A stretch of 31,055 bases of DNA. Source: JBDKGV01 sp039798005. GTDB lineage: Bacteria; Fibrobacterota; Fibrobacteria; UBA5070. Where the stretch lies: the NCBI GenBank assembly GCA_039798005.1, contig JBDKGV010000007.1:1-31055 (forward strand). Reading direction: 5' to 3'. The notes under the pieces are model-generated. The model worked only from the letters and a program-made list of their open reading frames with translations. It had not been told where the DNA came from and did no database searches. Positions within the stretch are counted from its first letter, which is position 1, and every line of letters begins with the position of its first letter. Shown piece after piece: positions 1 to 6,136 of this stretch. Made by a program: the position numbers and the translations under genes.

Positions 1-654
1 GGCCGGGCCGTTGGTCATGAGCACGATCCTGTCGGAGAGGAACACCGCCTCGTCGACGTCGTGGGTGATCATGATCACGGTCTTGCGGTCGGACTCCCAG
101 AGCTTGGTGAGCTCGTCCTGCATGATACCGCGGGTGAGCGCGTCCAGGGCGCCGAAGGGCTCGTCCAGGAGCAGGACGGTGGGATCCACCGCGAACGCCC
201 GCGCGATGCCGGCGCGCTGCTTCATGCCGCCCGAGATCTCGGAGGGCTTCTTCTTGGCATGCGCTCCCAGGCCCACCATCTCGACGTAGTGACGGGCGCG
301 CTCGATGCGCCATTGCCGGTCCTTCTCAGGGAAGCGGCTGTCGATGCCCAGGCGCACGTTGTCCTCCACCGAGAGCCACGGCAGCAGGGCGTGCTGCTGG
401 AAGACCACGGCGCGATCCAGGCCCGGACCGGTGACGTGCTTGCCCGCCACGATGGTCGACCCCGAGGAGGGCTTGGCAAGGCCGGCCACCAGGTTCAGGA
501 GGGTTGACTTGCCGCAGCCGGAGTGGCCGATGATGGAGACGAACTGCCCCTTGGCGATGTGGAGGTCGATGTTGGAGAGCGCATGGTAGCTCTTCTTGCC
601 GGTCCCGAAGACCTGCTCCACCCGGGAGAACTCGACGAATCTTTCCTCGTGCAT
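1..654 (-). CDS. nrtD: Nitrate ABC transporter ATP-binding protein NrtD (3' part outside the window)
   Basis: The minus strand is open from an ATG at 654 to the window edge, giving 218 codons with no stop, so the C-terminus is missing. The translation is a classic ABC ATPase: Walker A GHSGCGKST near residue 43, Q-loop VVFQQHALLPW, ABC signature SGGMKQR, Walker B LLLDEPFGALD, and the H-loop ITHDVDEA. The LPW sequence after the Q-loop and the FGALD sequence after Walker B are typical of the nitrate/sulfonate/taurine importers (NrtD, SsuB, TauB). It would hydrolyse ATP at the cytoplasmic face to drive nitrate or nitrite import through NrtB. An AAGGAA ribosome site lies six bases before the ATG. 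It follows nrtB after a 132-bp gap holding two tandem copies of the dispersed motif. The nitrate assignment rests mainly on nrtA and nrtB next door. Confidence 0.93.
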   Translation of the reverse strand, partial: MHEERFVEFSRVEQVFGTGKKSYHALSNIDLHIAKGQFVSIIGHSGCGKSTLLNLVAGLAKPSSGSTIVAGKHVTGPGLDRAVVFQQHALLPWLSVEDNVRLGIDSRFPEKDRQWRIERARHYVEMVGLGAHAKKKPSEISGGMKQRAGIARAFAVDPTVLLLDEPFGALDALTRGIMQDELTKLWESDRKTVIMITHDVDEAVFLSDRIVLMTNGPA

Positions 655-737
655 GGTTGGTTCCTTCTTTGCTGCCCGTCCCGAGGAGCGGGCCGTGCCT
701 GCGTCCCGGAGGACCGCGGCCGGAGTTGCGCGTCCAC

Positions 738-771
738 GGACAGGATTTGTCAGTGGACAGGATTTGTCAGT
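738..771. repeat. Two perfect 17-bp tandem repeats, each holding the dispersed GACA-N5-TGTC motif
   Basis: The unit GGACAGGATTTGTCAGT occurs at 738-754 and again, identical, at 755-771. Each contains GACA-GGATT-TGTC (739-751 and 756-768). It lies in the 132-bp gap between the nrtB stop and the nrtD start (655-786). No terminator or promoter was recognised in the rest of that gap. This is the only place in the window where the motif is doubled in tandem. Confidence 0.85.
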
Positions 772-786
772 GACGGCTTCACGGGA

Positions 787-1680
787 TCAGGCGGGCCGGG
801 CGCCCACCAGGTTCCCGATCGCGGCGACGGCGCGGTCCAAGACCAGGCCCACCAGGCCGATGCTGGCCACCGCGACGAAGATGTCGGAGAGGCGTCCGGC
901 GTTCCAGCAGTCCCAGAGGAAGAAGCCGATCCCCACGCCGCCGGTCAGCATCTCGGCCGCCACGATGGCAAGCCACGCCAAGCCGATGCCGATGCGAAGG
1001 CCGGTGAAGAGGAACGGCGCCGTTGCAGGCAGAAGGATCAGGCGGAAGTAGCGGAAGCCCCGCACCCGGTAGACCTGCGCGACCTGCACGTAGTCCTTGG
1101 GGATGTTCTGGACGCCGGCGGCGGTGTTCAGGAGGATCGGCCAGATCGCGGTCACGAAGATCACGAAGATGGCCGACGGGGTGGCCTGGTTGAAGGTCGC
1201 CAGGGCGATCGGCAGCCAAGCCAGCGGCGGAATGGTGCGCAGCACCTGGAAGATCGGATCGAAGGCCTTGTGGAGGGTCTTGACCGATCCGATCATAAGC
1301 CCCAAGCCCACGCCGAAGACCACCGCCAGGCCGTAGCCCATGGCCACCCGCTTGAGCGAGGAGGCCAGCTGCCAGCCGATGCCCACGTCGATATCCCCGT
1401 TGTCGTAGAACGGCTCGAGGATGAGCTGCTTCGACTCGGTGAGGACGCGGTCGGGACCGGGCAGGCTCACTCCCTCCACGCGGGAGTAGAGGAACCACAG
1501 GCAGCAAAGGAATGCGGTGGCAAGCACCGGGAGCAGCACCGTAGCGATGCGCTCGCGGGCCGCCTCGGAGGGAAAGCTCCCCCGCGAGGCGGGGGCGATG
1601 GGGGCGCTGGCTGCGGCCTTGGCCGGGGCCGGTTCTGTCAGAGTCACGTGAGCCTCCATGGGCAGGTTCGTCTCGAGCAT
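787..1680 (-). CDS. nrtB: Nitrate ABC transporter permease NrtB
   Basis: This 297-residue integral membrane protein has a proline/alanine-rich cytoplasmic N-terminus and a first membrane helix at about residues 47-65 (VLLPVLATAFLCCLWFLYS). It has further helices in the BPD_transp_1 permease domain. The EAA-type loop that contacts the ATPase is visible near residues 200-240, with GFRYFRLILLPATAPFLFTG followed by LRIGIGLAWLAIVAAEML, a hallmark of NrtB/SsuC-type permeases. It forms the channel that passes nitrate/nitrite across the inner membrane, fed by NrtA and powered by NrtD. An AGAGG site lies about five bases before the ATG at 1680. It starts 34 bp after the nrtA stop, so nrtA-nrtB-nrtD read as one minus-strand operon. 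Confidence 0.93.
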   Translation of the reverse strand: MLETNLPMEAHVTLTEPAPAKAAASAPIAPASRGSFPSEAARERIATVLLPVLATAFLCCLWFLYSRVEGVSLPGPDRVLTESKQLILEPFYDNGDIDVGIGWQLASSLKRVAMGYGLAVVFGVGLGLMIGSVKTLHKAFDPIFQVLRTIPPLAWLPIALATFNQATPSAIFVIFVTAIWPILLNTAAGVQNIPKDYVQVAQVYRVRGFRYFRLILLPATAPFLFTGLRIGIGLAWLAIVAAEMLTGGVGIGFFLWDCWNAGRLSDIFVAVASIGLVGLVLDRAVAAIGNLVGARPA

Positions 1681-1714
1681 GGGTACCTCTTCGGTTGGGA
1701 GGGACGGTGCCGTG

Positions 1715-2929
1715 TTACTTGACGAGGCGCTTGATCTTGAGCGAGGCGAGGTAGGCCTCGGGATTGGCCGGGTCGAACTTGACGCCGTCGAAGAAGGTCT
1801 CCACGCCGCGGCTGTCGGAGGCCGGAGCCTTCTGGCCGATCTCGGCGGCGGCCTTGCGCCAGAGGTCGGAGCGGTTCACGGCGTTCACGACCTTGTCGTA
1901 CTCGACGCCCTTGGGGAAGAAGCCCCAGCGGCGCATCTCGGCCAGGAACCACTTGTCGTGCGACTTGTAGGGGAAGGAGGCGTTCTTGGCCCAGAAGAGC
2001 ATCGGGTCGTTGGAACGGCCGGGACGGGCGTCGCCGTAGACGATGTCACCCTTGAGGCGCGGGAGGAGGTCGGTGGCCGGTGCATTGATCCAGCTGCGGG
2101 CCGAGATGATCTGGGCGAGCTCGGCCTTGTTCTGCGGCTTGTCGGCCCAGATCTGCGCCTCCATCACGGCCTTCAACAGCGCCTTGGCGGCCTCGGGGTG
2201 CTTGTCGACCCATTCCTTGCGCAGCGTCAGGCTCTTCTCGGGGTGGTCCCTCCAGATCTCCTGGGTGGTGGTCACCGTGTAGCCCTGCTTCTGGTTGATC
2301 AGCTGCTGGCCCCACGGTTCGCCCACGCAGAAGGCGTCCATGTTGCCGGTCTTCATGTTGGCGACCATCTGCGGAGGCGGCACGGTCATCAGGGAGACGT
2401 CCTTGTCCGGGTCCAGTCCGTTGCCCGCCAGCCAGTAGCGGATCCAAAGGTCGTGGGTACCGCCGGGGAAGGTCATGGCCAGCTTCTGGCGGGTGCCGAC
2501 CAGCTTGGAGGCGTTGCGGACGTTCATGCCGGAGAGGCTCATCTCGGCGCTGATCGCCTGGGCGTTGAGGTTCAAGCGCGCCAGGATGTTCATGGGGACG
2601 GGACCTGCCTTGGTGCCGATGCCCAGGCTCATCTGGTAGGCCATCGGGGTGAGCAGATGGGCTCCATCGATGCCGCCGCGGTCGGCGCCCAGCTCGAGGT
2701 TGTCGCGGGTGGCGGCCCAGGAGGCCTGCTTGGTCACCTCCGTCTCAGGCATGCCGTGCTTGGCAAAAAAGCCCTTTTCCTTGGCCACGACCAGCGGGGC
2801 GCAGTCGGTGAGGGCGATGAAGCCGAGCTTCACTCCCTTGACTTCCGGCGTCCCTGCCGATACGGCTGAGGCGAGAGCGGTGACGGCTGCAAGCACGGTG
2901 GCGATACGGTTCTTGTGGGAACACTGCAT
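1715..2929 (-). CDS. nrtA: Nitrate-binding periplasmic protein NrtA
   Basis: The chosen start (ATG at 2929) gives 404 residues. It begins with a clear Sec signal peptide: MQCSHKNR, then a hydrophobic ATVLAAVTALASA stretch and a likely signal peptidase I site after AVSA. A longer open frame reaches 3115 but runs through the promoter region and has no signal-like N-terminus. The mature protein belongs to the NrtA/CmpA family of solute-binding proteins: GFIALTDCAPLVVAKEKGFF near the N-terminus, then the MVANMKTGNMDAFCVGEPWG region and GYTVTTTQEIWRDHPEKSL. There is no lipobox cysteine, so it is probably free in the periplasm. It captures nitrate or nitrite for NrtBD. It is first in the operon and divergent from the PDC/MCP genes across a 263-bp regulatory gap. 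Confidence 0.93.
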   Translation of the reverse strand: MQCSHKNRIATVLAAVTALASAVSAGTPEVKGVKLGFIALTDCAPLVVAKEKGFFAKHGMPETEVTKQASWAATRDNLELGADRGGIDGAHLLTPMAYQMSLGIGTKAGPVPMNILARLNLNAQAISAEMSLSGMNVRNASKLVGTRQKLAMTFPGGTHDLWIRYWLAGNGLDPDKDVSLMTVPPPQMVANMKTGNMDAFCVGEPWGQQLINQKQGYTVTTTQEIWRDHPEKSLTLRKEWVDKHPEAAKALLKAVMEAQIWADKPQNKAELAQIISARSWINAPATDLLPRLKGDIVYGDARPGRSNDPMLFWAKNASFPYKSHDKWFLAEMRRWGFFPKGVEYDKVVNAVNRSDLWRKAAAEIGQKAPASDSRGVETFFDGVKFDPANPEAYLASLKIKRLVK

Positions 2930-3013
2930 TGGGAGACCTCGATCCGAAGACGGTTCGATTTTCACCCAAGTGGACCGGACGGACCGAAAGCCCTGGCTGA
3001 CTCCCCATTGATT

Positions 3014-3029
3014 ATCAAAGACAGTGCCA
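3014..3029 (-). promoter_or_regulatory. Candidate sigma-54 promoter of nrtABD (imperfect -12)
   Basis: Read on the minus strand, TGGCAC-N5-TTGAT matches the sigma-54 consensus TGGCAC-N5-TTGCW in spacing and in the whole -24 element. The -12 has GA in place of the usual GC, so it may be weak. It would start transcription near 3003, giving a leader of about 75 bases. The TTGAT overlaps a perfect small dyad, TTGAT-T-ATCAA, at 3008-3018 on the plus strand. Confidence 0.4.
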
Positions 3030-3090
3030 ATCATTCCTGCGGCGACATTCCCACTTGTGGATGAAAATATCCACTGACAATCGCCGCCAT

Positions 3091-3126
3091 TTGACAAGAT
3101 CCGTCCAATTGACAATGCAGTGTCAA
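3091..3126. promoter_or_regulatory. Pair of adjacent TTGACA-type dyads between nrtA and the PDC gene
   Basis: Two 18-bp elements sit back to back. 3091-3108 is TTGACA-AGATCC-GTCCAA, an imperfect dyad containing the dispersed motif with one arm mismatch. 3109-3126 is TTGACA-ATGCAG-TGTCAA, with perfect 6-bp arms. More TGACA half-sites lie at 3075 and 3145. They are 61-97 bp upstream of the nrtA -24 element, a usual distance for an enhancer-binding activator, and just before the rightward promoter. A regulator binding here could control both directions. Confidence 0.55.
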
Positions 3127-3129
3127 TGC

Positions 3130-3158
3130 TTGACTTCCCGCAACTGACATGCTAGGCT
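3130..3158 (+). promoter_or_regulatory. Candidate sigma-70 promoter of the PDC/MCP genes
   Basis: TTGACT at 3130-3135 and TAGGCT at 3153-3158 are separated by 17 bp. The -35 is good and the -10 is weak. The start would be near 3165, with AAGGAG at 3179-3184 eight bases before the ATG at 3193. The perfect dyad at 3109-3126 ends just upstream of the -35. Confidence 0.45.
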
Positions 3159-3192
3159 CATTGTTGTCCACACCATCCAAGGAGCGTTTGCC

Positions 3193-3729
3193 ATGAAGAA
3201 GATCAAGACCCTGCTTGTCGCCACCCTCGCCTTCGCCGCCACCGGATTTGCCGGCGAGGCGCTTTCCCCCGAAGTCAAGGCCAAGGTGGAAGCCAAGATC
3301 GCAAGCCTGAAGGCATGGGGCAGTGAAGCCGTCATCGTCAAGGCCACCAAGGAAAGCGCCGCCAACCCGGCCGCCAAGGACATGACCCAGGACAAGTGGA
3401 AGGGCCTCACCGTCATCGATCCCACCGTGCGCGGCTTCACCCAGAACCCGGCAGCGGTGTGGGTCAAGGGCCACAAGGACCCGGCCGTCTCGGAGATGTT
3501 CATCAGCAATGCCGCAGGCACCAAGGTCGCCTTTTTGGCCAAGCCCTCCGGCTGGAGCCACAAGGGCAAGCCCAAGCACGATGTCCCGATGACCGGCAAG
3601 ACCTGGATCGGAGATGCCGAGATGGACGAATCCACCGGACAGAAGCAGGTGCAGGTCGCCTTCCCCGTCCTTGACGCCGGCAAGCCCATCGGCTCGATCG
3701 TCGTCGGCCTTGCGATCTCCAAGCTCTGA
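3193..3729 (+). CDS. Soluble exported PDC/Cache sensor-domain protein
   Basis: This 178-residue protein has a typical signal peptide (MKKIKTLLVATLAFAATGFA, cleavage probably just after). A single small domain follows that resembles the PDC/Cache folds usually found outside receptors: VSEMFISNAAGTKVAFLAKP, then MTGKTWIGDAEMDESTGQ, then VQVAFPVLDAGKPIGSIVVG. The strand/loop pattern 'fI.n..G..va' followed by 'v.v.fPV.d.gkpiG.i.vgl' is characteristic. It has no membrane helix or signalling domain, so it would be a free periplasmic ligand-binding protein. The chemoreceptor gene starts 81 bp downstream and nrtA is divergent. A role presenting a ligand, perhaps nitrate, to that receptor is inference. 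The fold call comes from pattern only. Confidence 0.75.
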   Translation: MKKIKTLLVATLAFAATGFAGEALSPEVKAKVEAKIASLKAWGSEAVIVKATKESAANPAAKDMTQDKWKGLTVIDPTVRGFTQNPAAVWVKGHKDPAVSEMFISNAAGTKVAFLAKPSGWSHKGKPKHDVPMTGKTWIGDAEMDESTGQKQVQVAFPVLDAGKPIGSIVVGLAISKL

Positions 3730-3810
3730 GGCCTCCTGCATGGGCGGCGACCACCACGGGAGCCGTCCGTTCCGTTCTCGCATCCATCCTCAGCTGAAGC
3801 GCACCTCCCG

Positions 3811-5442
3811 ATGAAGAGCATATCCAAACGCATTCGAGCCCTGCTGTTTCTTGCCAACCTCATGGGCCTTGCCGCCGTCCTGCTGCTGGGAAGCCTCTCG
3901 CTGTGGATCCAATCCAGCGACGAGAGTTCGCGCCAAGCCACTCAATCCCAGGACAGCCTGCTTTTCGCCTTTTCCAATTCCACCTCGCAGCGACAGGGCA
4001 TCGTCCAACGCATCCTTCGCGAGAAGGATCCGGACAGCCTTCTGGCCCTGGTCCAGCGCGATTCCATCGTCACGGCCCGGATCGATCGTCAATTCCACCT
4101 GACCCAAACCTCCGGCCCCTTGGCCCAGCGTCTTGCCGCGTTCGATTCGGCCAACCTCAAGATCGTGGAGCAAGTGCTTCGCGGGGACAATTCCGGAGCC
4201 CAGGAGATCTTCCTTGAAAGATCGGCCCCGGCCCATGAATCGGTCCTGGAAAGCATCGCCTCGCTCCAGACCGCCAAAGCCCGGCAACATACCGAGGATG
4301 CCGAATCCAATTCCCGGAGCGTCCTCACCATTCTCACCACCGTCGTCCTTTGCTTCTTCGCCGGCTCCCTGACGCTTTTCCTGATCGGACTGCGCCTGTC
4401 GCGCAACATCGCCAGCGCCATGAAGGACACGATTTCCCGCATGGAGGACATCGCCCAAGGCGACGGCGACCTCACCCAACGGCTGAACGAATCGGCGCTG
4501 GGCGAAATGGGGCAATTGGCCATGGCCTTCAACCGCTTCGCCGGCAAGATCCAGCAAAGCTTGCGCATCGTCTCCCAAGGCGTACAGACGCTGAACAGCT
4601 CCTCGCATGCCATGACGAGCACGGCCCATGAACTCGGGCACAAGACGAGCTCGATGGCCGCCGCCGCCGAAAAGGTCACCCACGACTCCGGGCAGGCCTC
4701 CATGCAGGTCGAAGCCGTCTACTCGGCGACCGGCTCCCTTTCCGACGGCGTGAATTCCGTCGCCGCCGCCTTCGAGCAGATGGGCGCCACGATCCTGGAG
4801 ATCTCGCGCACCTGCCAGGAACAGGCCAACATGGCCAATGACGTCAATCGCGATGCCAGCCAAAGCCGCGAGCGGATGGAGGCGCTGGACCGCTCCTCCG
4901 AGGAGATGGGCAAGGTCCTGGCCACCATCGAGGCCATCGCCACGCAGACCAAGCTTCTGGCGCTGAACGCGACCATCGAAGCGGCGCGCGCCGGGGAGGC
5001 GGGCAAGGGCTTTGCCGTGGTCGCCGGAGAAGTCAAGGAACTCGCCGCCCAGACCTCCCTCGCGACGCAGCGCATTTCCGAGGGCATCCGTGGCATGCGG
5101 GCCAGCGTGCAGCTCTCCGTCGAATCGATCCAAGGCATCTCGGAAGGGATCGAAGCGCTCAAGGGCCAGTCCATGACGGTCGCCGCCGCGGTCGAGGAAC
5201 AAGAGGCCACCATCAAGGAACTTTCCCGGACCGTCAGCGACACGGGCCGCAACGCAAGCGAGATCGCCGATTCCGCCGGCCGCGCCACCATGGATCTCAA
5301 CGGCGCCGTGGATGGCTTGGGAAGCCTTTCCAACGATGTCGCCTCGGTGGCGGGAAGCATGGAGCAGGTCCGCAGCAGCGCCCACGAGCTTGCCCAGGTG
5401 GCGGACCAGATGTCGGCCATCGTCGCCCAGTTCCGCACCTGA
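3811..5442 (+). CDS. Methyl-accepting chemotaxis protein
   Basis: A 543-residue receptor with standard order. The first membrane helix is at about residues 9-34. A helical periplasmic domain follows to about 170, looking like a four-helix bundle, then a second helix at about 171-194 (TILTTVVLCFFAGSLTLFLI). A HAMP linker runs to about 250 (MEDIAQGDGDLTQRL) and a long cytoplasmic coiled coil to the end. The kinase-control tip is at about residues 376-412: IATQTKLLALNATIEAARAG then GKGFAVVAGEVKELA. There is no CheB/CheR pentapeptide at the C-terminus (it ends AIVAQFRT). It would signal to CheA/CheW located elsewhere. The start at 3811 lacks a strong ribosome site. Position next to nrtABD and the PDC protein suggests, but does not show, sensing of nitrogen oxyanions. 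Confidence 0.93.
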   Translation: MKSISKRIRALLFLANLMGLAAVLLLGSLSLWIQSSDESSRQATQSQDSLLFAFSNSTSQRQGIVQRILREKDPDSLLALVQRDSIVTARIDRQFHLTQTSGPLAQRLAAFDSANLKIVEQVLRGDNSGAQEIFLERSAPAHESVLESIASLQTAKARQHTEDAESNSRSVLTILTTVVLCFFAGSLTLFLIGLRLSRNIASAMKDTISRMEDIAQGDGDLTQRLNESALGEMGQLAMAFNRFAGKIQQSLRIVSQGVQTLNSSSHAMTSTAHELGHKTSSMAAAAEKVTHDSGQASMQVEAVYSATGSLSDGVNSVAAAFEQMGATILEISRTCQEQANMANDVNRDASQSRERMEALDRSSEEMGKVLATIEAIATQTKLLALNATIEAARAGEAGKGFAVVAGEVKELAAQTSLATQRISEGIRGMRASVQLSVESIQGISEGIEALKGQSMTVAAAVEEQEATIKELSRTVSDTGRNASEIADSAGRATMDLNGAVDGLGSLSNDVASVAGSMEQVRSSAHELAQVADQMSAIVAQFRT

Positions 5443-5457
5443 CGCATCTTTGAGTCC

Positions 5458-5913
5458 ATGGACCTCCCCTTCAAGCAGCGCGTGCTCACCGCCTTTCGCC
5501 AGGCTCTCCTTGCTCGCCGGGAAGAAGCCCTGCGTGAACTTGCCTTGCTTGACGAGGCGGCGGCCGCCGAGACCAAGAGTTCGGCAGGAGACAAGTACGA
5601 GACGGCGCGCGAGATGATCGCCCAAAGCCGCTCGTTGCAGGAGCGCGGGCGAGCCGAGGCCCAAGCGGGTCTGGATTGGCTGGATGCCCTGGATCACACG
5701 CGCCTGCGGGAATGTGCCGGAGCCGGCGCGCTGGTCGAAAGCGATCTTGGGATGCATCTGCTCGGACTCCTCACGGCCAGCGTGCAAATCGATGCCATGA
5801 GCATCCAAGGGATCACCCCGCTCAGCCCCCTCGGACAGGTGCTCAAGGGCAAGCGAGCGGGTGATTCGTTCGACTGGCGCAACCGTCGCGTCACGGTCCT
5901 GGGCATCGCCTAG
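5458..5913 (+). CDS. Orphan GreA/GreB C-terminal-domain protein
   Basis: This 151-residue protein begins with a helical segment holding SSAGDKYETAREMI (about residues 41-54). That is very like the 'SSAGDKhETgRAM' motif of short GreA/GreB-family proteins common in Bacteroidota and relatives. The C-terminal half (ALVESDLGMHLLGLLTA, then ITPLSPLGQVLKGKRAGDSF, ending RRVTVLGIA) matches the FKBP-like C-terminal domain of Gre factors, including the SPLGxxLxGKxxGD signature. The full Gre coiled coil with its acidic tip is not obvious, so RNA-cleavage stimulation is uncertain. Such proteins are often misnamed 3-oxoacyl-ACP synthase. It starts 15 bp after the MCP stop, so it is probably co-transcribed with it; a functional link to chemotaxis is not evident. 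Confidence 0.75.
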   Translation: MDLPFKQRVLTAFRQALLARREEALRELALLDEAAAAETKSSAGDKYETAREMIAQSRSLQERGRAEAQAGLDWLDALDHTRLRECAGAGALVESDLGMHLLGLLTASVQIDAMSIQGITPLSPLGQVLKGKRAGDSFDWRNRRVTVLGIA

Positions 5914-5933
5914 ACTCCACCGCCCCTGACATT

Positions 5934-5967
5934 GACACTTACAGGACAATTTCATCCTGTAAGTGTC
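5934..5967. promoter_or_regulatory. Perfect 13-bp inverted repeat upstream of the nas-nir operon
   Basis: GACACTTACAGGA (5934-5946) and its exact complement TCCTGTAAGTGTC (5955-5967) flank an 8-base loop. No T-run follows, which argues against an ordinary intrinsic terminator for the gene ending at 5913. It is centred about 75 bp upstream of the sigma-54 -24 element at 6026, a usual enhancer position. As RNA it would be a strong hairpin. It is the longest perfect dyad I found in the window. Confidence 0.8.
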
Positions 5968-5976
5968 CGCGTCGAA

Positions 5977-6008
5977 TGTCAATTCTTGTCACGTGACAGA
6001 TCCTGTCA
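5977..6008. promoter_or_regulatory. Cluster of overlapping TGTCA/TGACA palindromes at the nas-nir promoter
   Basis: TGTCA repeats at 5977 and 5987. TGTCACGTGACA at 5987-5998 is a perfect 12-bp palindrome. TGACAG-ATC-CTGTCA at 5994-6008 is a second dyad that contains an exact copy of the dispersed motif (5995-6007). The right-hand dyad ends 17 bp before the sigma-54 -24 element, so a protein bound there could block or help polymerase. Confidence 0.6.
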
Positions 6009-6025
6009 TGCCTGCGACATCGCAT

Positions 6026-6041
6026 TGGCACAGGACCTGCT
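6026..6041 (+). promoter_or_regulatory. Sigma-54 promoter of the nasBC-nirBD-nasA operon
   Basis: TGGCAC (6026-6031), five bases, then CTGCT (6037-6041) place GG and GC exactly 12 bp apart, as in the sigma-54 consensus. Transcription would begin near 6052, giving an untranslated leader of about 85 bases. Nitrogen-regulated genes commonly use sigma-54 with an enhancer-binding activator, consistent with the dyads upstream. Confidence 0.65.
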
Positions 6042-6103
6042 TATCCAGAAGCCGGATCTCCCACCGCTTCCGGTCTGTCCGAGCGATTGGGTCTTCGACC
6101 AGC

Positions 6104-6123
6104 CGTCGTCCCCGTGGATGACG
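6104..6123 (+). promoter_or_regulatory. Leader hairpin abutting the nasBC ribosome site
   Basis: CGTCGTCC (6104-6111) pairs with GGATGACG (6116-6123) with one G-U pair and a four-base loop. The purine-rich ribosome site AAGGGGAGA starts at 6124, directly after the stem. TCCCC (6109-6113) could instead pair with GGGGA of the ribosome site (6126-6130), and the two pairings exclude each other. This could expose or hide the start of the first gene, but it is only a paper fold. Confidence 0.4.
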
Positions 6124-6136
6124 AAGGGGAGACTCC

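Noticed and set aside
738..771. A miniature CRISPR or direct-repeat array
   Set aside because: There are only two adjacent units without spacers and no cas genes; the units are two copies of the dispersed motif.
3008..3018. An FNR/CRP-type box at TTGAT-T-ATCAA
   Set aside because: The FNR site needs four bases between the half-sites (TTGAT-N4-ATCAA); here there is one. It also overlaps the candidate -12 element.
1715..3115. Longer nrtA start at 3115
   Set aside because: The extra 62 residues cross the promoter region and would bury the signal peptide that begins at 2929.
5934..5967. Rho-independent terminator for the Gre-like gene
   Set aside because: No T-run follows the stem and the stem is only moderately GC-rich; its place upstream of the sigma-54 promoter fits an operator better.
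3790..5982. A 730-codon minus-strand open frame opposite the chemoreceptor and Gre-like genes
   Set aside because: Its product has no recognisable domain, is rich in G, H, L and D as expected from antisense reading of GC-rich codons, and lies opposite two genes with clear family motifs.
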